DNA from: Caballeronia sp. Lep1P3 | Lineage (GTDB): Bacteria; Pseudomonadota; Gammaproteobacteria; Burkholderiales; Burkholderiaceae | Assembly (NCBI RefSeq): GCF_022879595.1 | Contig: NZ_CP084265.1 | Location: forward strand, 2,046,001-2,110,000 | Length of the DNA: 64,000 nucleotides | Direction: 5' to 3' | Shown here: positions 19,677 to 28,326 of the stretch, one piece after another | How the letters are laid out: every line of letters starts with the position of its first letter | Position numbering within the stretch: position 1 is the stretch's first letter | Notes under the pieces: generated by a model | Databases searched by the model: none | What the model saw: the letters and a program-made list of their open reading frames with translations, nothing else | What the model was told of the DNA's origin: nothing | Position numbers and translations under genes: made by a program

Positions 19677-20309
19677 TTAGCGACGAGTGAGATAAGCGAG
19701 CAGCAATTCCGTATTCATCTTCACCATTTGTTCGCGCTGAGTGGCTTCGCTGAAATCGAGGCCGAAGGTCGCTTCGAGCGTGAAGCGGTTCGACACGATG
19801 TAATAGCCGAGCCCGGACAGCGTGATATAGAACTTGAGCGGATCGACGTCGTTGCGAAACAGTCCGGCCTTCTGGCCACGCTGGAGAATATTCGTGAGCG
19901 TTTCGACGACCGGCGAAATCAGGTCGCGCGTCCGGTCCGATCCCTTGATATATCTTGCCTCGTGCAGATTCTCATTGTTGACTAGTCGCAGCAATTCGGG
20001 GTGATCGCGGTAGTAATCCCAAACAAAATGCGCGAGACGCGTCATTGCTTCAATAGGCGCAACGCCTTCGAGATCGAGCGTGCGTTCGGCCTCGACGAGT
20101 GCGGAAAGCGCATGTTCGAGCACTGCCGTAAAGAGCTGCTCCTTGCTACCGAAGTAGTAATACAGCATGCGCTCATTGGTCTCCGCCCGCCGGGCGATCT
20201 GATCCACGCGCGCGCCAAACAGGCCGCCGGCAGCGAATTCTTCCGCGGCGGCAAGCAGGATACGGCGGCGTGTCCCTTCAGGATCTCTTTTGATTTTCGG
20301 CTGATTCAT
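19677..20309 (-). CDS. TetR/AcrR-family transcriptional regulator
   Basis: DNA-binding repressor of 210 residues. The N-terminal helix-turn-helix reads EGTRRRILLAAAEEFAAGG followed by LFGARVDQIARRAETNERMLYYYFGSKEQLF, a standard TetR HTH (shown in parts). The larger C-terminal domain (VWDYYRDHPELLRLVNNEN) resembles the regulators with a TetR_C_6-like ligand domain. The start MNQPKIKRDPEG at 20309 is preferred over a far upstream alternative start. It is convergent with phaZ and divergent from rsxB, so its target may be itself or a distant operon. The ligand is unknown. Confidence 0.88.
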   Translation of the reverse strand: MNQPKIKRDPEGTRRRILLAAAEEFAAGGLFGARVDQIARRAETNERMLYYYFGSKEQLFTAVLEHALSALVEAERTLDLEGVAPIEAMTRLAHFVWDYYRDHPELLRLVNNENLHEARYIKGSDRTRDLISPVVETLTNILQRGQKAGLFRNDVDPLKFYITLSGLGYYIVSNRFTLEATFGLDFSEATQREQMVKMNTELLLAYLTRR

Positions 20310-20648
20310 GGTGGCATGAGTCGGGAGCCGCGTTGTCCGGATATGCGTCACGCGGCCCGCATTGGGTACATGACGTGAACGTGCGCTGCCCAGGTTATTG
20401 GGGAACACCGTCCTGCGGTCAAACGATAAAGCGCTTCGATTATGCGCACATCGAAGCGGCATTGGCAATGAGTACAAAGCGGCACAGCGAGGATCAAGCG
20501 CGAAGGCGACGCGCGCCGCGCTTGGCGCACTTCGGCGATAATCACGTCTGGCGCTTCTCGCGCCGTTGCCGCTTTGCTTCGTCAGCGGCATCGCGCTCCA
20601 GACGCTGCATCGAGTCGTGCTTTACCTGCCATCGCGCAAGACCTCATA
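20310..20648. promoter_or_regulatory. 339-bp divergent interval between tetR-family gene and rsxB
   Basis: No gene is supported. It contains an inverted repeat at 20432-20458 with perfect 9-bp arms CGCTTCGAT and ATCGAAGCG separated by 9 bp, a reasonable TetR-type operator candidate. Both promoters must lie here. Confidence 0.5.
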
Positions 20649-21512
20649 GTGACCGCAACTCTCACGAAGACTCACACCAAGACGCTCGCCGGGCGCATCG
20701 AAGACTTGCTGCCGCAAACGCAATGCACCAAGTGCGGCTACCCGGCGTGCCGCCCGTATGCCGAGGCCATCGCCGCTGGCGAAGCGAGCTACAACCAGTG
20801 CCCGCCGGGCGGCGAAGAGGGCGTCGCGCGTCTCGCGGCGCTGCTCGGCAAGCCGGCGATACCGCTCGATACCTCGCACGGCGTCGAGCGCGCGCGCCCG
20901 CTCGCCGTCATCGACGAGAACGTGTGCATCGGCTGCACCCTGTGCATGCAGGCGTGTCCTGTCGATGCAATCGCCGGTGCAGCCAAACAGATGCACACGG
21001 TCATCGCGCAACTGTGCACGGGCTGCGATTTGTGCGTGCCGCCCTGCCCCGTCGATTGCATCGCGATGATTCCCGTCACCGGCGACGCCACCGGCTGGGA
21101 CGCCTGGAGCCAGCAAGACGCGGACGCGGCCCGCGCGCGTCATGAGCGGCGCACGGCGCGCATCGAACGCGAGCGCGCGGAAGCCGAAGCGCGTGCGGCC
21201 GCGCGTCAGGCAGCGCGCACGCCGCAGGAAGCGCGGGATGCCTTGCCGGCGGAAGCATCGTCGCCCGCGCAGACGGCATCCGCCGACGATGCGCAAGCCA
21301 AAAAACGCGCGATCATTCAGGCCGCGCTCGAACGCGCGCGCAGAAAGAAAGAGGACATGGCGAAGCTCGGCGCCGGCCCGAAGAACATGGAGAACGTCAG
21401 TCCCGCCGTGCAGGCGCAGATCGACGCGGCCGAGGAGCGCCGCCGCCGGCTCGGACTGGAGCAGACCGCGGACGCCGATCAAAACGATAACGATTCAGGC
21501 CAGCCGCGATGA
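20649..21512 (+). CDS. rsxB: RnfB/RsxB-like ferredoxin, solitary form
   Basis: Iron-sulfur protein related to the B subunit of the Rnf/Rsx electron-transfer complex. The 287 residues hold a [17 protein letters not shown] ... CPPGG domain for one [4Fe-4S] cluster, then two ferredoxin motifs, [16 protein letters not shown] and [16 protein letters not shown]. The last 110 residues are a charged Ala/Glu/Arg helical tail. The membrane-spanning N-terminus of true RnfB is missing and no other rnf genes adjoin, so it probably acts as a soluble electron or cluster donor. The GTG at 20649 is the best start; a further upstream TTG is not family-like. Its stop overlaps the nth ATG by 4 nt. Confidence 0.85.
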   Translation: MTATLTKTHTKTLAGRIEDLLPQTQCTKCGYPACRPYAEAIAAGEASYNQCPPGGEEGVARLAALLGKPAIPLDTSHGVERARPLAVIDENVCIGCTLCMQACPVDAIAGAAKQMHTVIAQLCTGCDLCVPPCPVDCIAMIPVTGDATGWDAWSQQDADAARARHERRTARIERERAEAEARAAARQAARTPQEARDALPAEASSPAQTASADDAQAKKRAIIQAALERARRKKEDMAKLGAGPKNMENVSPAVQAQIDAAEERRRRLGLEQTADADQNDNDSGQPR

Positions 21513-22159
21513 ACGCCACCAAGCGACGCGCCATCTTCGAGACGCTGCAAAGCATCGACCCGAATCCGAAGACCGAGCTCGAATACACGACTCCGTTCGA
21601 ACTGCTGATTGCCGTGATGCTGTCGGCGCAGGCCACCGATGTCTCCGTGAACAAGGCGATGCGCAACATGTTTCCCGTCGCGAATACGCCGGAGAAAGTG
21701 CTCGCGCTCGGCGAAGAAGGCGTGAGCGAATACATCCGCACGGTCGGGCTTTATCGGACGAAGGCGAAGAACGTGATCGCGACGTGCCGCATGCTGGTCG
21801 AGCAACACGGCGGCGAGGTGCCCGACAATCGCGAGGCGCTCGAAGAACTGCCGGGCGTGGGACGGAAGACGGCGAACGTGGTGCTCAACGTTGCCTTCGG
21901 CCAGCCGACGATCGCCGTCGATACGCACATCTTCCGCGTGGCGAATCGCACAGGGCTCGCGCCCGGCAAGGACGTGCGCGCGGTCGAAACGGCGCTCGAA
22001 AAGAACGTGCCGAAAGCGTTCCTTCAGCACGCGCATCACTGGCTGATCCTGCACGGACGATATGTCTGCAAGGCGCGCGTGCCCGAATGCTGGCATTGCG
22101 TGATCGAGCCGCTATGCGAATACCGGCCGAAGACGCCCGCGCCCGCGCCGGACGCCTGA
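21509..22159 (+). CDS. nth: Endonuclease III
   Basis: DNA glycosylase/AP lyase that removes oxidised pyrimidines in base excision repair. The 216-residue protein has [19 protein letters not shown], the helix-hairpin-helix [18 protein letters not shown] with the catalytic Lys, the catalytic Asp in [12 protein letters not shown], and the C-terminal [4Fe-4S] ligands in C-x6-C-x2-C-x5-C form ([17 protein letters not shown]). ATG overlaps the rsxB stop as ATGA, so the two are translationally coupled; this links a cluster-bearing repair enzyme with a ferredoxin. Confidence 0.95.
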   Translation: MNATKRRAIFETLQSIDPNPKTELEYTTPFELLIAVMLSAQATDVSVNKAMRNMFPVANTPEKVLALGEEGVSEYIRTVGLYRTKAKNVIATCRMLVEQHGGEVPDNREALEELPGVGRKTANVVLNVAFGQPTIAVDTHIFRVANRTGLAPGKDVRAVETALEKNVPKAFLQHAHHWLILHGRYVCKARVPECWHCVIEPLCEYRPKTPAPAPDA

Positions 22160-22230
22160 AGCGCATCCCGGCGAACGCCGACGCCCGGATTTACAATGAC
22201 GCCCTGACCCTCCAGCCGAATCGACCCGTC

Positions 22231-22662
22231 ATGTTCAACCCTAGCCGCGACGAAGTCCGCCAGTTCTTCACCGAAACGTGGCGCAAGGAGCGCGCCGGCG
22301 AAATCCTGACGCCGCTCGAAAGCATGGCCGCCGACTGGATCGGCGAGCATCCGGAATATCAGGCGGAACTCGCCGATCCCGACGCAAAGCAGGCCGATTA
22401 TTCGCCCGACGCAGGACGGACGAATCCGTTTCTGCATCTGTCGATGCACCTCGCGATCAGCGAGCAATTGTCGATCGATCAGCCGCCGGGCATCCGCCGC
22501 GCGCATGACCGGCTCGTCGCCCGCCTCGGCTCGCCGCACGACGCGCAGCACGCGATCATGGAATGCCTCGGGCAAGTCATCTGGGAAGCACAGCGCAGCA
22601 ACACGCCGCCGGATACGGATGCGTATCTCGCGCTGATCGAGCGCCGCGCGTCGCGTGATTGA
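22231..22662 (+). CDS. DUF1841 family protein
   Basis: A 143-residue soluble protein of unknown role starting MFNPSRDEVRQFFTETWRK and containing HPEYQAELADPD, NPFLHLSMHLAISEQLSIDQP and HDAQHAIMECLGQVIWEAQR, which are hallmarks of DUF1841. The His-rich helix (HLSMHLAI, HDAQH) looks conserved but no enzyme activity is known. It follows nth by 71 bp in the same direction, so it may be a third gene of that transcript. It ends before a strong bidirectional terminator. Confidence 0.85.
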   Translation: MFNPSRDEVRQFFTETWRKERAGEILTPLESMAADWIGEHPEYQAELADPDAKQADYSPDAGRTNPFLHLSMHLAISEQLSIDQPPGIRRAHDRLVARLGSPHDAQHAIMECLGQVIWEAQRSNTPPDTDAYLALIERRASRD

Positions 22663-22708
22663 GCGTGATTGAGCGCGATCGAGCGCATCACAAGCATCGC
22701 GCCGAAAC

Positions 22709-22740
22709 GAAAACACCCCGCATGGAGCGGGGTGTTTTTC
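22709..22740. terminator. Bidirectional terminator between DUF1841 gene and cytochrome gene
   Basis: Arms AAAACACCCCGC and GCGGGGTGTTTTT around loop ATGGA, with tracts on both sides, serving the two convergent genes. Confidence 0.88.
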
Positions 22741-22766
22741 TTGATACGAAGCGAATCGCCGCGCGC

Positions 22767-23147
22767 TTACTTCTTCAGGACAAGACTGCCATCCAGCGAT
22801 TCGATGTACGCCGCGATGTCCTTCAGATCGCTCTGCGAGAGGCTCTGCACCTGCGCCGCCATGATCGCGTTGTTGCGCCCGAAGTTCGGGTTGCCGTTGC
22901 CGATCTGATACTGGCGCAGCGCCCAGTAAATGTAGGTCGCATGCTGGCCCGCGAGCTTCGGATATTCGCCGCTCGCCGGCTTGTTGAGATTCGGGCCGTG
23001 ACAGGCCGCGCAGTTATGGCTTTCGGAGAGCACCTTGCCGTTGCCCGCATCCGCTGCGTGCGCCGCATTGAGCGTCGCCATGCCGAAGAGCGCCGCCGCC
23101 GCGCATGCTGCCTTGATGCTCGTGTGAAGTGCCTGAGAGGGCTTCAT
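22767..23147 (-). CDS. Class I c-type cytochrome (monohaem, CAACH)
   Basis: Periplasmic electron carrier of 126 residues with a signal peptide (start MKPSQALHTSIKAACAAAAL, cleavage near AAHA), haem-binding CAACHGPN, and a late distal Met in GRNNAIMAAQVQ. This spacing fits a small cytochrome c5/c553-type protein. The ribosome site AGGAG is 5 nt before the ATG. It lies 126 bp downstream of a second small cytochrome gene on the same strand; the pair may pass electrons to a terminal oxidase, but no oxidase genes are in view. Confidence 0.88.
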   Translation of the reverse strand: MKPSQALHTSIKAACAAAALFGMATLNAAHAADAGNGKVLSESHNCAACHGPNLNKPASGEYPKLAGQHATYIYWALRQYQIGNGNPNFGRNNAIMAAQVQSLSQSDLKDIAAYIESLDGSLVLKK

Positions 23148-23273
23148 GAATTCTCCTGTCGACCGCGCCTCGCTTTGGCGTCTGGCTGCGGTCCCATGCA
23201 AAGATAGTTGCTGCCTTCGTTGCGTCGCCGGGCGAAGCGTGTCGGCCGTGTCGACGAATTGCGGCGACGAGGC

Positions 23274-23639
23274 TTACTTGTCGGGATTGTTCTTCGATTG
23301 CGGCGTCTGCGCGGCGTAGTACGCGGCGATATCGGCGATATCCTGATCCGACAGCGTCACCGCGATGGCGCGCATGGTGTCGAAGTGGCGATCGCCCTTC
23401 TTGTACGCATGCAGCGCATTGGCGATGTATTGCGCGTTCTGGCCGCCCAGCATCGGCACCTCGTAGACCTCGGGGTATGCCGTGCGATAGCCGGGAATGC
23501 CGTGGCAGCCGATGCACATCGCGACCTTGCCCTCTGCGGCCTTCGCGTTGCCCACGACGTCGGCCGACGCCTGGGTCGCGAAGCCGGCAAGACCCGACAG
23601 CGCTGCAATCACGGCAAGTTTGCCGACGAAATAGTTCAT
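23274..23639 (-). CDS. Class I c-type cytochrome (monohaem, CIGCH)
   Basis: A 121-residue exported cytochrome beginning MNYFVGKLAVIAALSGLAGF, with signal cleavage near ASA, haem motif CIGCHGIPGYRTAYP and a probable distal Met in DTMRAIAVTLSDQDIADIA. It resembles the N-terminal half of cytochrome c4 and c553 proteins. With the neighbouring CAACH cytochrome it could form the equivalent of a split dihaem carrier. The very long upstream open frame is not family-like, so I place the start at 23639, which has AGG about 9 nt before it. Confidence 0.86.
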   Translation of the reverse strand: MNYFVGKLAVIAALSGLAGFATQASADVVGNAKAAEGKVAMCIGCHGIPGYRTAYPEVYEVPMLGGQNAQYIANALHAYKKGDRHFDTMRAIAVTLSDQDIADIAAYYAAQTPQSKNNPDK

Positions 23640-24097
23640 AGCTTCTAACCTAGCATGAGGGGAAATCCGGCGTTCGGAAGCGCGGCCCGCGCCGGGCGCA
23701 CGCAGGCTTGCAAGGACCGCTTCCCGAACTGTTTGCTGCCTTCCACGCTGCTTCACGGGACCGATGCACCGCCGCCTGACCGGGCAGGCCAAAAAAATCG
23801 CGCCCATTGTACCGCGCGACCTCCGGACCGTCCATTCTCCGAGACAGCCAAAACCCGCTCCTGGCAATGGGATACGGCTGAAAGAAGCACGCGCAACCTG
23901 CGACAATTCGCCTCTATGCGCGCGATGCCTGGCGCTGCATGCGCCGATCTCAGCAAGCCGCATGCAGCGCCCCGATCGCGGCCTTGCGGGACCTTCGCGC
24001 GGACCTTGCCGAGCGGCTGCCACGATACCGGCGGGCCGCCCATCCCGAAAGGGCTTCTGACTTATACTGGGATTTTTTTCCTCACCGGATCTTCGTC
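23640..24097. other. 458-bp divergent interval between cytochrome and MoxR genes
   Basis: No gene is supported on either strand. It should contain two divergent promoters; the TTATACTGGGAT stretch near 24062 resembles a -10 region for the MoxR gene. No FNR-type site or terminator was noticed. Confidence 0.45.
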
Positions 24098-24940
24098 ATG
24101 CGCTTCGAAGGCTCATCGCAGTACGTTGCAACCGACGATCTCAAGCTCGCGGTGAACGCCGCGATGACGCTCCAGCGCCCGCTGCTCATCAAGGGCGAGC
24201 CCGGCACCGGCAAGACCATGCTCGCGGAGGAAGTGGCCGGCGCGCTCGGCATGCCGCTTCTGCAGTGGCACATCAAGTCGACGACGAAAGCGCAGCAAGG
24301 CCTCTACGAATACGACGCCGTCTCGCGCCTGCGAGATTCCCAGCTAGGCGACGAGCGCGTGAAGGACATCCGCAATTACATCGTCAAGGGCGTGCTGTGG
24401 CAGGCCTTCGAGTCGGATCGGCAATCCGTGCTTCTGATCGACGAGATCGACAAGGCCGACATCGAGTTTCCGAACGACCTGCTGCGCGAACTCGACCGCA
24501 TGGAGTTCTACGTCTACGAGACGCGCGAGCTGGTTACGGCGAAGCATCGGCCGCTCGTCATCATCACGTCGAACAACGAGAAGGAGCTGCCGGACGCGTT
24601 CCTGCGCCGCTGCTTCTTCCACTACATCAAGTTCCCGGATGCATCGACGATGAAGGAAATCGTCGACGTGCATTTTCCGGGCATCAAGGACGAGTTGCTG
24701 GCTGCTGCGATGCAGAGTTTCTTCGAGTTGCGCAACGTGTCGGGGCTCAAGAAGAAGCCGTCGACTTCCGAGCTGCTCGACTGGCTCAAACTTTTGCTCG
24801 CCGAAGATATTCCCCCCGACGCGCTGCGTTCGTCGGACCAGAAGCAGATCGTTCCGCCGCTGCATGGCGCGCTGCTCAAGAACGAGCAGGACGTGGCGCT
24901 CTTCGAGCGGCTGCTGCTCATGAACCGCAATAACCGCTGA
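24098..24940 (+). CDS. MoxR-family AAA+ ATPase
   Basis: A chaperone-like ATPase thought to help mature or activate metal-containing enzymes or protein complexes, usually with a partner VWA protein. The 280 residues contain Walker A GEPGTGKTML near residue 37, the substrate loop HIKSTTKAQQGLYEYDAV, Walker B VLLIDEIDKADIEFPNDLL, sensor 1 VIITSNNEKELPDAFLRRC and a C-terminal lid. It is followed by an acetyltransferase gene and then a VWA/MIDAS protein gene, the usual MoxR partner. The client is unknown. Confidence 0.9.
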   Translation: MRFEGSSQYVATDDLKLAVNAAMTLQRPLLIKGEPGTGKTMLAEEVAGALGMPLLQWHIKSTTKAQQGLYEYDAVSRLRDSQLGDERVKDIRNYIVKGVLWQAFESDRQSVLLIDEIDKADIEFPNDLLRELDRMEFYVYETRELVTAKHRPLVIITSNNEKELPDAFLRRCFFHYIKFPDASTMKEIVDVHFPGIKDELLAAAMQSFFELRNVSGLKKKPSTSELLDWLKLLLAEDIPPDALRSSDQKQIVPPLHGALLKNEQDVALFERLLLMNRNNR

Positions 24941-24999
24941 CCGCTGACACGCGCGCCGGGAATCGCGCGAGCCGGAAACCACGATAAGGAAAACCACGC

Positions 25000-25590
25000 A
25001 TGAGCCGCTGGATCGAACCCGTCACGCTCGAAGGCGAGCACGTCAAGCTGGTCCCGCTCGCAGCCGAGCATGAAAAGGCGTTGTCGGCGGCCGCCGCCGA
25101 TGGCGAACTGTGGAAGCTCTGGTACACGAGCGTGCCCTCGCCCGATACGGCGCGCGCGTATATCGAAGCCGCCATCGACATGCGCGAGCGGCTCGGCGCG
25201 CATCCGTTCGCGGTCATCGATACGAAAACGGGCGACATCGTCGGCTCCACGCGCTATTTCAACGTCGAGGCCGCGCACAGGCGCCTCGAAATCGGCCATA
25301 CGTGGTACGCGAAACGCGTGCAGCGCACGGCGCTCAACACCGAAGCGAAGCTGCTTCTGCTCGGGCATGCGTTCGACAATTTGAAGGCGATCGCGGTGGA
25401 GTTCCGCACGCATTTCATGAACCACCCGTCGCGCGCGGCCATCGCGCGGCTCGGCGCGAAGCAGGACGGCATTTTGCGCAATCACCAGATCGGTCGCGAC
25501 GGCGCGTATCGCGATACCGTCGTGTTTTCGATCATCGAATCCGAATGGCCGGCCGTGCGCGCGCATCTGAAGCACCGGCTCGATCGCTGA
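25000..25590 (+). CDS. GNAT-family N-acetyltransferase (RimJ/RimL-like)
   Basis: Predicted acetyl-CoA-dependent N-acetyltransferase of 196 residues. The order of motifs fits the RimL-like subgroup: an N-terminal VTLEGEHVKLVPLAAEHEKAL strand, GDIVGSTRYFNVEA, HRRLEIGHTWYAKRVQRTALN and the acetyl-CoA-binding helix region NTEAKLLLLGHAF, then FRTHFMNHPSRAAIARLGAK. AAGGAAAA sits before the ATG. It lies between the MoxR and VWA genes, with gaps of 59 and 34 bp, so it is probably cotranscribed with them. The substrate (protein N-terminus, antibiotic or metabolite) is not known. Confidence 0.85.
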   Translation: MSRWIEPVTLEGEHVKLVPLAAEHEKALSAAAADGELWKLWYTSVPSPDTARAYIEAAIDMRERLGAHPFAVIDTKTGDIVGSTRYFNVEAAHRRLEIGHTWYAKRVQRTALNTEAKLLLLGHAFDNLKAIAVEFRTHFMNHPSRAAIARLGAKQDGILRNHQIGRDGAYRDTVVFSIIESEWPAVRAHLKHRLDR

Positions 25591-25624
25591 GAACGCGCCG
25601 GTTCACGTCAAAGGAGAGCGCGCC

Positions 25625-26800
25625 ATGCTGATCGACTTCTTCTACTCGCTGCGCGACGCGAAGCTGCCCGTGTCGGTGAAGGAATATCTGACGCTGCTCG
25701 AAGCATTGAAGGCGCAGGTCATTGCGCCGTCGCTCGACGAGTTCTACTTCCTCGCGCGCATGACGCTCGTCAAGGACGAGAAGTATTTCGACAAGTTCGA
25801 CCGCGCGTTCGGCGCGTACTTTCACGGCGTCGCGCAGCTTCCCGACGAAGCGTTCGACGTTCCGCTCGACTGGCTCAGGAAGCGGCTCGATCGCGAATTC
25901 ACGGCCGAGGAAAAGAAGCGCATCGAGGCGATGGGCGGCCTCGACAAGCTGATGGAACGCCTCAAAGAACTGATGGACGAGCAGAAAGAGCGTCACGAAG
26001 GCGGCAACAAGTGGATCGGCACGGGCGGCACGTCGCCGTTCGGACATGGCGGCTACAACCCGGAAGGCATTCGCATCGGCGGTGAATCGGCGGGCAACCG
26101 GACGGCCGTGAAAGTGTGGGACGAGCGCGCCTACAAGGATTACGACGATCAGGTCGAAATCGGCACGCGCAACATCAAGGTCGCGCTGCGTCGCCTGCGC
26201 CGATTCGCGCGCGAAGGCGCCGCCGAAGAACTCGATTTGCCCGATACCATCCGCAGCACCGCCGCGAACGCGGGCTGGCTCGACATCAAGATGGTGCCGG
26301 AGCGCCACAACAACGTGAAGGTGCTGATGCTCCTCGATGTCGGCGGCTCGATGGACGACCACATCAAGCGCGTCGAAGAGCTTTTCTCGGCGGCGAAAGC
26401 GGAATTCAAGCATCTGGAGTTCTACTACTTCCACAACTGCGTCTACGACTACCTGTGGAAGAACAATCGCCGCCGCCATACCGAACGCACGCCGACCTTC
26501 GACGTGCTTCACAAGTTCACGCCGGATTACAAGCTCATCTTCGTCGGCGACGCCACCATGAGCCCGTATGAAGTCCTGCAGCCGGGCGGCTCTGTGGAAT
26601 ACAACAACGCCGAAGCCGGCGCCGTGTGGCTGCGGCGCTTCGCGGATCAATTCCCGCGTCACGCGTGGCTCAATCCCGAACCCGAGCGGCTCTGGGAATA
26701 CCGCCAGTCCATTTCGGCGATCCGCCATGTCCTCGGCAACCGCATGTACGCGCTCACCATGGCCGGCCTCGAAAGCGCGATGCGCGCGCTATCCAAATAA
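25625..26800 (+). CDS. VWA domain protein (CoxE-like), partner of MoxR ATPase
   Basis: A 391-residue cytosolic protein with an N-terminal helical region (MLIDFFYSLRDAKLPVSVKE) and a C-terminal von Willebrand A domain. The metal-ion-dependent adhesion site is DVGGSMDDH near residue 238, followed by YYFHNCVYDYLW and FVGDATMSPYE. MoxR and CoxE-like VWA proteins act together, for example in inserting cofactors, and the gene order here fits such a pair. A strong AAAGGAGAG ribosome site precedes the ATG. The target of this pair is unknown. Confidence 0.88.
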   Translation: MLIDFFYSLRDAKLPVSVKEYLTLLEALKAQVIAPSLDEFYFLARMTLVKDEKYFDKFDRAFGAYFHGVAQLPDEAFDVPLDWLRKRLDREFTAEEKKRIEAMGGLDKLMERLKELMDEQKERHEGGNKWIGTGGTSPFGHGGYNPEGIRIGGESAGNRTAVKVWDERAYKDYDDQVEIGTRNIKVALRRLRRFAREGAAEELDLPDTIRSTAANAGWLDIKMVPERHNNVKVLMLLDVGGSMDDHIKRVEELFSAAKAEFKHLEFYYFHNCVYDYLWKNNRRRHTERTPTFDVLHKFTPDYKLIFVGDATMSPYEVLQPGGSVEYNNAEAGAVWLRRFADQFPRHAWLNPEPERLWEYRQSISAIRHVLGNRMYALTMAGLESAMRALSK

Positions 26801-26812
26801 CCCGAATCGAGC

Positions 26813-28009
26813 ATGACCGCTTCCAGCACCACGCCTCCACCGCTGCGCCTTTTTTCCGATACGTCCGTCTCCGCCGTCGTCGCCGGTTTCGTCGCGATGA
26901 TGACCGGCTATACGAGTTCCCTCGTGCTCATGTTCCAGGCGGGCCGCGCCGCGCACCTTTCCGACGCGCAGATTTCCTCGTGGATCTGGGCGCTCTCGAT
27001 CGGCATGGCGGCGTGCACCATCGGACTCTCGCTGCGCTTTCGCGCGCCGATCGTCGTCGCATGGTCGACGCCGGGCGCGGCGCTGCTGGTTTCATCGCTG
27101 CCGAATGTCCCTTACGCCGATGCCGTCGGCGCGTTCGTCGTCTGCGCGCTGCTCCTGACCGCCGTGGGCATCACCGGATGGTTCGATGCGCTGATGAAGC
27201 GCATTCCGCCGGGCATCGCGGCGGCGCTGCTCGCGGGCATCCTCTTCGAGATCGGCATCGAGATTTTCCGCGCAGCCGAGCATCAGACGGCGCTCGTGCT
27301 CGCCATGTTTTTCACGTACCTCGTCGTCAAGCGCGCGATGCCCCGCTACGCCATTCCCGCGACGCTCGCGGCGGGCGTCGCCGTCGCGGGCGCGCTCGGC
27401 CAGCTCGATTTCTCGCGCTTTCACGTCGCGCTCGCGCACCCCGTCTTCACCATGCCCGCGTTCTCGCTGTCCGCCATCGTCAGCATCGGCGTGCCGCTTT
27501 TCGTCGTCGCGATGGCCTCGCAGAACGTGCCCGGCATCGCCGTGCTGCGCGCGGACGGCTACGCCACGCCGTCCGCGCCGCTTATTTCGACGACCGGCAT
27601 CGCGTCGCTCGTGCTCGCGCCGTTCGGCTCGCACGGCGTCAATCTCGCGGCGATCACCGCGGCCATCTGCACGGGCCGCGAAGCACACGAAAACCGCGAC
27701 CGGCGTTACACGGCGGCCGTGTGGTGCGGCGTCTTCTATCTGATCGCGGGCACTTTCGGCGCGACCATCGCGGCGCTGTTCGCGGCGTTTCCGAAGGCGC
27801 TCGTCGTATCGGTGGCGGCGCTCGCGCTCTTCGGCTCGATCATGAGCGGCCTCGCCAACGCGATGCACGACGCCCGCCAGCGCGAACCCGCGCTCGTCAC
27901 GTTCATGGTGACGGCCTCGGGCCTCACGCTGCTGTCCATCGGGCCGGCGTTGTGGGGCTTGATCGCGGGCGTCGTGACGCACCTCGTGCTCAACGTCCGG
28001 CGAAGCTGA
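26813..28009 (+). CDS. BenE-family transporter
   Basis: Inner-membrane proton symporter family named for benzoate uptake. The 398-residue product is hydrophobic with about 11-12 predicted helices, and shows VSAVVAGFVAMMTGYTSS, APIVVAWSTPGAALL, VPLFVVAMASQNVPGIAVLR and APFGSHGVNLAAITAAICTG, all BenE landmarks. It begins 12 bp after the VWA gene, so it may be in the same transcript. No benzoate catabolic genes lie nearby, so benzoate as substrate is only a family-level guess. Confidence 0.88.
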   Translation: MTASSTTPPPLRLFSDTSVSAVVAGFVAMMTGYTSSLVLMFQAGRAAHLSDAQISSWIWALSIGMAACTIGLSLRFRAPIVVAWSTPGAALLVSSLPNVPYADAVGAFVVCALLLTAVGITGWFDALMKRIPPGIAAALLAGILFEIGIEIFRAAEHQTALVLAMFFTYLVVKRAMPRYAIPATLAAGVAVAGALGQLDFSRFHVALAHPVFTMPAFSLSAIVSIGVPLFVVAMASQNVPGIAVLRADGYATPSAPLISTTGIASLVLAPFGSHGVNLAAITAAICTGREAHENRDRRYTAAVWCGVFYLIAGTFGATIAALFAAFPKALVVSVAALALFGSIMSGLANAMHDARQREPALVTFMVTASGLTLLSIGPALWGLIAGVVTHLVLNVRRS

Positions 28010-28023
28010 CGCGTCCTACAATG

Positions 28024-28057
28024 ATGAAACCGGCTGGCCGCGCGTCAGCCGTTTCAT
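28024..28057 (+). other. Stem-loop just upstream of the TonB-C-like small gene
   Basis: ATGAAACCGGCTG pairs with CAGCCGTTTCAT, one bulged base, around a 9-nt GCCGCGCGT loop. It starts 15 bp after the BenE stop and ends 23 bp before the next ATG. With no T-tract it is not a classical terminator; a leader structure or processing site is possible. Confidence 0.45.
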
Positions 28058-28080
28058 GCAACGGCTTTCGCTTTTTCATC

Positions 28081-28326
28081 ATGGCTTTGATCGACAAACT
28101 GCTGGCGCGCACCGCGCCGACCGGCGCCCAGAAACGCAAGACGATTGTTCGCGTGCTGCTCGACGACGCCGGGCACGTTCAGGACGTCGTCCTCAAGATG
28201 ACGTGCGGTGACGCGCAGAAAGACGCCCACGCGCTCGAAGAAGTCCGCAAGATGCGCTTCGCGCGCGGGCAGCTCGGCTCGGGCACGGTGCGGCGCTGGC
28301 ACGAACTGGCGTACTCCAGCGAGTGA
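28081..28326 (+). CDS. Small protein resembling a TonB C-terminal fold, 81 aa
   Basis: An 81-residue product starting MALIDKLLARTAPTGAQKRK. The segment KTIVRVLLDDAGHVQDVVLKM, followed by DAHALEEVRKMRF, follows the pattern of a TonB C-terminal domain (strand, G-x-V, strand, small-residue loop, helix, MRF strand). There is no membrane anchor or proline linker, so it is not a working TonB. It lies between the BenE-type gene and tal in the same direction. Function is unknown, and the resemblance is by eye only. Confidence 0.65.
   Translation: MALIDKLLARTAPTGAQKRKTIVRVLLDDAGHVQDVVLKMTCGDAQKDAHALEEVRKMRFARGQLGSGTVRRWHELAYSSE

Noticed and set aside
21142..22662. A 506-codon forward open frame running across rsxB, nth and the DUF1841 gene
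   Set aside because: Only its last 143 codons encode a recognisable protein (DUF1841); the rest is Arg-rich shadow of rsxB and nth in another frame.
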